From Nitrospira sp. (GTDB lineage Bacteria; Nitrospirota; Nitrospiria; Nitrospirales; Nitrospiraceae), in assembly GCA_015904075.1 (NCBI GenBank), contig JABMDH010000084.1:9456-18972 (forward strand): DNA of 9,517 bases. The letters run 5' to 3'. Made by a program: the position numbers and the translations under genes. The notes beneath the pieces were generated by a model, which had not been told where the DNA came from, searched no databases, and saw nothing but the letters and a program-made list of their open reading frames with translations. Positions 7,763-9,517 of the stretch are shown piece after piece. The number at the start of each line of letters is the position of its first letter. The stretch's first letter is position 1.

Positions 7763-8503
7763 ATGCCCGTCTTTTTTGTATCTCCTAACTGCATCGCGTC
7801 ACCGACTATCTCAATTACCGGCGACCTGCTGACTCATCTTCGGGATAGCCTCCGCATCGACGTCGGCGAAATCGTTCAGTTCGGTGACGGAGCAGGCCAT
7901 CGATACCGAGCTGAAATCACCGACATATCCAAACAGGCCATCACCGCACGCATTCTCGAGGTAGTCCAGGAACCACCCCGCCAGACTCCCCGGCTTATCC
8001 TCGGCCAATCGCTGCTCAAGGGCGAAAAGATGGATTGGGTAATTCAGAAGGCCGTTGAGCTGGGGGTGGATGAGCTCGTGCCGGTTGAAAGCCGACACAG
8101 TGTGGTACAGATCAAAGCCGATCGCATCGACTCGCAGATCGCCAGGTGGCACCGCATCGCCCTGGAAGCCGCGCAGCAATCTGAACAGTGGCGTCTCCCG
8201 ACCATCGCTCCGCCACAATCTCTTGCCACACTTCTGAGAATCCGCGCGACAGTTACAGCAACCCTCATGCTCGCCGAACGACTAAAAGGTAAGAGTCTAC
8301 AAACAGTCGAACTCCCGCAAGACGCCACCGGCTCCGTGCTAATCTTGATCGGACCAGAGGGAGGCTGGAGCAAGGATGAAATCGTAGCCGCTGAGCAAGC
8401 TAACGCGGTACCCATTACTCTTGGTCAGCAGATTTTAAGAGCCGAAACAGCCGCTATCGCCACCATCAGCATTCTCCAATCCCGTCTCGGCCAGCTGGTG
8501 TGA
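7763..8503 (+). CDS. rsmE: 16S rRNA (uracil-1498-N3)-methyltransferase RsmE, complete
   Basis: RsmE adds a methyl group from S-adenosylmethionine to N3 of U1498 in 16S rRNA of the small subunit. The 246 residues match the family length. The N-terminal RNA-binding domain (1 to about 70) contains LLTHLRDSLRI and GDGAGHRYRAEI. The SPOUT (knotted) methyltransferase domain follows, with KGEKMDWVIQKAVELGV (86-102), EAAQQS (135-140), the cofactor loop IGPEGGWS (196-203) and LGQQILRAETA (220-230). ATG 7763 is preceded by only a weak purine patch (CCAGAG). It ends at 8501-8503. Its last 40 or so bases recur at 9354-9393, beyond vapBC. It is the complete counterpart of the fragment at 5545, but the two share only about half of their residues, far fewer than the flanking dnaJ pair. 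Confidence 0.95.
   Translation: MPVFFVSPNCIASPTISITGDLLTHLRDSLRIDVGEIVQFGDGAGHRYRAEITDISKQAITARILEVVQEPPRQTPRLILGQSLLKGEKMDWVIQKAVELGVDELVPVESRHSVVQIKADRIDSQIARWHRIALEAAQQSEQWRLPTIAPPQSLATLLRIRATVTATLMLAERLKGKSLQTVELPQDATGSVLILIGPEGGWSKDEIVAAEQANAVPITLGQQILRAETAAIATISILQSRLGQLV
8459..8498 (+). repeat. 40-bp direct repeat, left copy (3' end of intact rsmE)
   Basis: These 40 bases near the end of rsmE match 9354-9393 at 37 positions, including an unbroken run of 24 identical bases (8462-8485 against 9357-9380). The two copies flank vapBC in the same orientation, 895 bp apart. Confidence 0.9.
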
Positions 8504-8533
8504 ACGGTAGAAAGGCCGACGGGAAGAACAGAC

Positions 8534-8577
8534 GCGCGACACCTCAGTACTCAAGCTTGGACCCATGTGTCGTGCGC
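8534..8577. terminator. Possible imperfect hairpin between the convergent rsmE and vapC
   Basis: GCGCGACAC at 8534-8542 can pair with GTGTCGTGCGC at 8567-8577 if two bases bulge, with a 24-base loop. It lies in the 79-bp gap where rsmE (+) and vapC (-) converge, a natural place for a shared terminator. There is no clear T-run on either side, so support is weak. Confidence 0.25.
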
Positions 8578-8582
8578 ATGTA

Positions 8583-8981
8583 TTACACCCAATTTTCTAG
8601 CCGGAGACCGGGAACATGCCGAAACTCACGGAGATTATTGCTGACGAGCTTGGCCCCCAGACTCAACGCATGTGCGGCGATAAGCATATCCATCGAACCA
8701 ATTGGAGTTCCCTTAGCCTCAAGTAGCTGACGCAAGCGACCATATGACCAGGCAGCTACCTGGTCAAACGCAGCGACCTGAAGCGGGACAAGAAACTGCT
8801 CAAGGGCATGGCGATTTTTAGACGAATGCCGGCTCTTGCTGACTCCGTAAGCCAATTCGGCTGCCGTGATGCTGGAAATCCCGATATCGCCGACAGGGTG
8901 CGACTGAAAACGTTCAATAATGGAAGGCGGCTGCTGTTTGATGAGGTAGATGCAGATATTGGTATCCAGCATCAACTTCAT
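8583..8981 (-). CDS. vapC: VapC toxin, PIN-domain ribonuclease
   Basis: Toxin of a type II toxin-antitoxin pair. PIN-domain VapC proteins cut RNA with a Mg-dependent acidic site, and relatives that begin with MLDTNIC are known to cut initiator tRNA; target specificity here is inference. The 132-residue protein starts at ATG 8981 with MKLMLDTNICIYLIK. The expected acidic residues are D6, E42 (in ITAAELAYG) and D98 (in PIGSMDMLIAAHA), followed by the SNNLREF segment (114-120) and the C-terminal GLRLENW. The frame is open upstream to 9080, but that extension overlaps vapB and does not look like a PIN domain. The start overlaps the vapB stop by four bases (ATGA, 8978-8981), giving translational coupling so that the antitoxin is made first. 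The gene is convergent with rsmE. Confidence 0.95.
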   Translation of the reverse strand: MKLMLDTNICIYLIKQQPPSIIERFQSHPVGDIGISSITAAELAYGVSKSRHSSKNRHALEQFLVPLQVAAFDQVAAWSYGRLRQLLEAKGTPIGSMDMLIAAHALSLGAKLVSNNLREFRHVPGLRLENWV

Positions 8982-9223
8982 GCAAAAGGGCGCTTTCTTT
9001 TCTGGATCGGAGGCTGTTCCCTGTTTCCCTCCATGAAATCGTCTGTAAACATGGCGAGACTCTCGGTGAGCGACTGCCACGTCTCTTTCTTTGGTCGGAT
9101 GACGAGCGTATTGCCTCGCCGCTGAATCTCGACCTCGTCACCCTCCAACTGAAATTCGCGCGGGATTCGCACAGCCTGACTGTTGCCGCTCATAAACAGC
9201 TTTGTATTCTTCCTCGCCGCCAC
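8978..9223 (-). CDS. vapB: VapB antitoxin, AbrB/SpoVT-like DNA-binding domain
   Basis: Antitoxin that binds and blocks VapC and represses its own operon. The N-terminal half, with KLFMSGNSQAVRIPREFQL and then VEIQRRGNTLVIRPK, is the swapped-hairpin AbrB/MazE-type DNA-binding fold usual in VapB. The C-terminal half (ETWQSLTESLAMFTDDFME and following) would be the flexible toxin-binding tail. Two starts are possible: ATG 9229 (83 residues) or GTG 9223 (81 residues). I prefer GTG because GGAGG at 9230-9234 lies six bases before it, whereas the same GGAGG directly abuts the ATG. Its TGA overlaps the vapC ATG. A consensus-like promoter and an inverted repeat lie just upstream. The pair is flanked by copies of the rsmE 3' end, which suggests acquisition. 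Confidence 0.93.
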   Translation of the reverse strand: MAARKNTKLFMSGNSQAVRIPREFQLEGDEVEIQRRGNTLVIRPKKETWQSLTESLAMFTDDFMEGNREQPPIQKRKRPFA

Positions 9224-9241
9224 CGCCATCCTCCATCAAAT

Positions 9242-9261
9242 GTATATACGGAATGATATAC
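9242..9261. promoter_or_regulatory. Candidate VapB(C) operator, inverted repeat over the -10 box
   Basis: GTATAT (9242-9247) and ATATAC (9256-9261) form a perfect inverted repeat with an 8-base spacer. It covers the -10 hexamer and the probable start point of the vapBC promoter. VapB-type proteins bind such short AT-rich dyads as dimers, so autorepression by VapBC is the natural reading, inferred from position and family. Confidence 0.65.
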
Positions 9262-9281
9262 GGATGGCCATTCTCTGTCAA
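9253..9281 (-). promoter_or_regulatory. Sigma-70-type promoter of vapBC
   Basis: Reading the - strand, TTGACA (9281-9276) is a perfect -35 hexamer. A 17-base spacer follows, then TATCAT (9258-9253), a 5/6 match to the -10 hexamer. Transcription would start near 9245, leaving a short leader before the GGAGG at 9234-9230. It is the best promoter I can see in the window. Confidence 0.82.
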
Positions 9282-9350
9282 CGGAGAGTCGGGAGAGAAT
9301 CGGTGCGAGCGAAACCAGAACAACTGAGCGCAGACGGGCATATTACCCGC

Positions 9351-9407
9351 ATGGCTACCATCAGCATTCTCCAATCCCGTTTCGGCAAGCTGGGAAACAA
9401 AGAATAA
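9351..9407 (+). pseudogene. rsmE: RsmE 3'-terminal fragment beyond vapBC
   Basis: The + frame reads MATISILQSRFGKLGNKE and stops at 9405-9407, against ATISILQSRLGQLV at the end of the intact RsmE. Only the last ~16 codons are present, and the upstream bases show no RsmE similarity. It could be the right-hand copy of an attachment-site-like duplication made when vapBC DNA entered at the rsmE 3' end. It could equally be the tail of the rsmE gene whose 5' part lies at 5545-5749. The Gly-Asn-Lys-Glu extension is not in the intact gene, so it comes from a different allele. Confidence 0.8.
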
Positions 9408-9418
9408 AACAAAGAATA
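9395..9418 (+). repeat. 12-bp perfect tandem repeat
   Basis: AAACAAAGAATA occurs twice head to tail (9395-9406 and 9407-9418). The first copy includes most of the stop codon of the rsmE 3' fragment. It lies between that fragment and the transposase tail, so it may mark replication slippage or an insertion boundary. Confidence 0.8.
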
Positions 9419-9440
9419 GTGTCAGCAACTGTCTTGCGAG

Positions 9441-9517
9441 TTAAGCATGGTGGGCCTCCACCACTCGCCAGGGTGTCCGATGCTTCAGCATCGCGTTGAG
9501 GATCGTGAGCAGTTTCC
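9441..9517 (-). CDS. IS110-family transposase, C-terminal end (gene enters from the right edge)
   Basis: The - strand reads KLLTILNAMLKHRTPWR, then VVEAHHA, and stops with TAA at 9443-9441. The stretch KLLTILNAM...TPWR is the characteristic C-terminal end of IS110/IS1111-family transposases (the Transposase_20 domain), the DEDD-type recombinases that act with an element-encoded bridge RNA. Only 24 codons are in the window, so the call rests on one short motif. The element's non-coding end should lie left of 9441, possibly near the tandem repeat at 9395-9418, but I cannot place its boundary. Two short hairpins lie inside this coding tail (arms 9448-9453/9458-9463 and 9478-9483/9488-9493). Confidence 0.65.
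   Translation of the reverse strand, partial: KLLTILNAMLKHRTPWRVVEAHHA
9441..9517 (-). mobile_element. End of an IS110-type insertion sequence
   Basis: Inferred from the transposase tail described for the same bases. The rest of the element is off the right edge. IS110 elements often lack terminal inverted repeats and target duplications, so their absence here says little. Confidence 0.55.

Noticed and set aside
8583..9080. Longer vapC start at 9080
   Set aside because: The extra 33 residues overlap vapB coding sequence and do not resemble a PIN domain. ATG 8981 has the family start MKLMLDTN and overlaps the vapB stop.
9138..9428. Open frames at 9183-9407 (+) and 9138-9428 (-) as genes
   Set aside because: They overlap vapB and its promoter, have no recognisable domain, and the only familiar part is the rsmE tail already listed at 9351-9407.
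1..9517. CRISPR arrays, tRNA or rRNA genes
   Set aside because: No regularly spaced repeats, cloverleaf-like segments or rRNA-like conserved stretches were seen in a reading of the window.

Overview
The window looks like chromosomal DNA from a moderately GC-rich bacterium. A Nitrospira-type (Nitrospirota) origin is my guess from gene order and protein style; nothing in the sequence proves it. It holds the housekeeping series valS - nadC - grpE - dnaK - dnaJ - rsmE on the + strand, but the series has been cut and rejoined. Next to it is an accessory right end with a vapBC toxin-antitoxin pair and the tail of an IS110-type transposase, both on the - strand.

Layout: (1) 1-1388, 3' two-thirds or so of valS, valyl-tRNA synthetase. 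(2) 1392-2084, nadC, which loses its last ~50 codons where it runs abruptly into the 3' part of grpE (about 2072-2332). (3) 2368-4302 dnaK and 4386-5504 dnaJ, both complete, separated by a strong hairpin. (4) 5545-5749, the first ~68 codons of an rsmE gene, cut and joined to a second dnaK exactly at the linker between its two domains. (5) 5750-6529, the substrate-binding half of the second dnaK, then a second hairpin, a second complete dnaJ (6612-7721) and a complete rsmE (7763-8503). (6) 8583-9223, vapC and vapB on the - strand with a near-consensus promoter and an overlapping inverted repeat. (7) 9351-9407, a stray copy of the rsmE 3' end, followed by a 12-bp tandem repeat and the C-terminal codons of an IS110-family transposase running in from the right edge.

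The most unusual thing is the architecture. Two diverged copies of a dnaK-dnaJ-rsmE block lie in tandem, offset by about 2.2 kb, and there are two abrupt breakpoints inside genes that are normally essential (nadC/grpE and rsmE/dnaK). Differences between the copies are mostly synonymous, so both evolved for a long time as working full-length genes and the truncation is recent. Three explanations remain: an old operon duplication with a later deletion, import of a block from a related strain, or a chimeric metagenome assembly. The sequence alone cannot choose between them.

Functionally, DnaK, DnaJ and GrpE form the Hsp70 folding machine, RsmE methylates 16S rRNA U1498, NadC makes nicotinate mononucleotide for NAD, and ValS charges tRNA-Val. 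VapBC is a self-regulated type II toxin-antitoxin module. It lies between two copies of the rsmE 3' end, as a small integrated element might.
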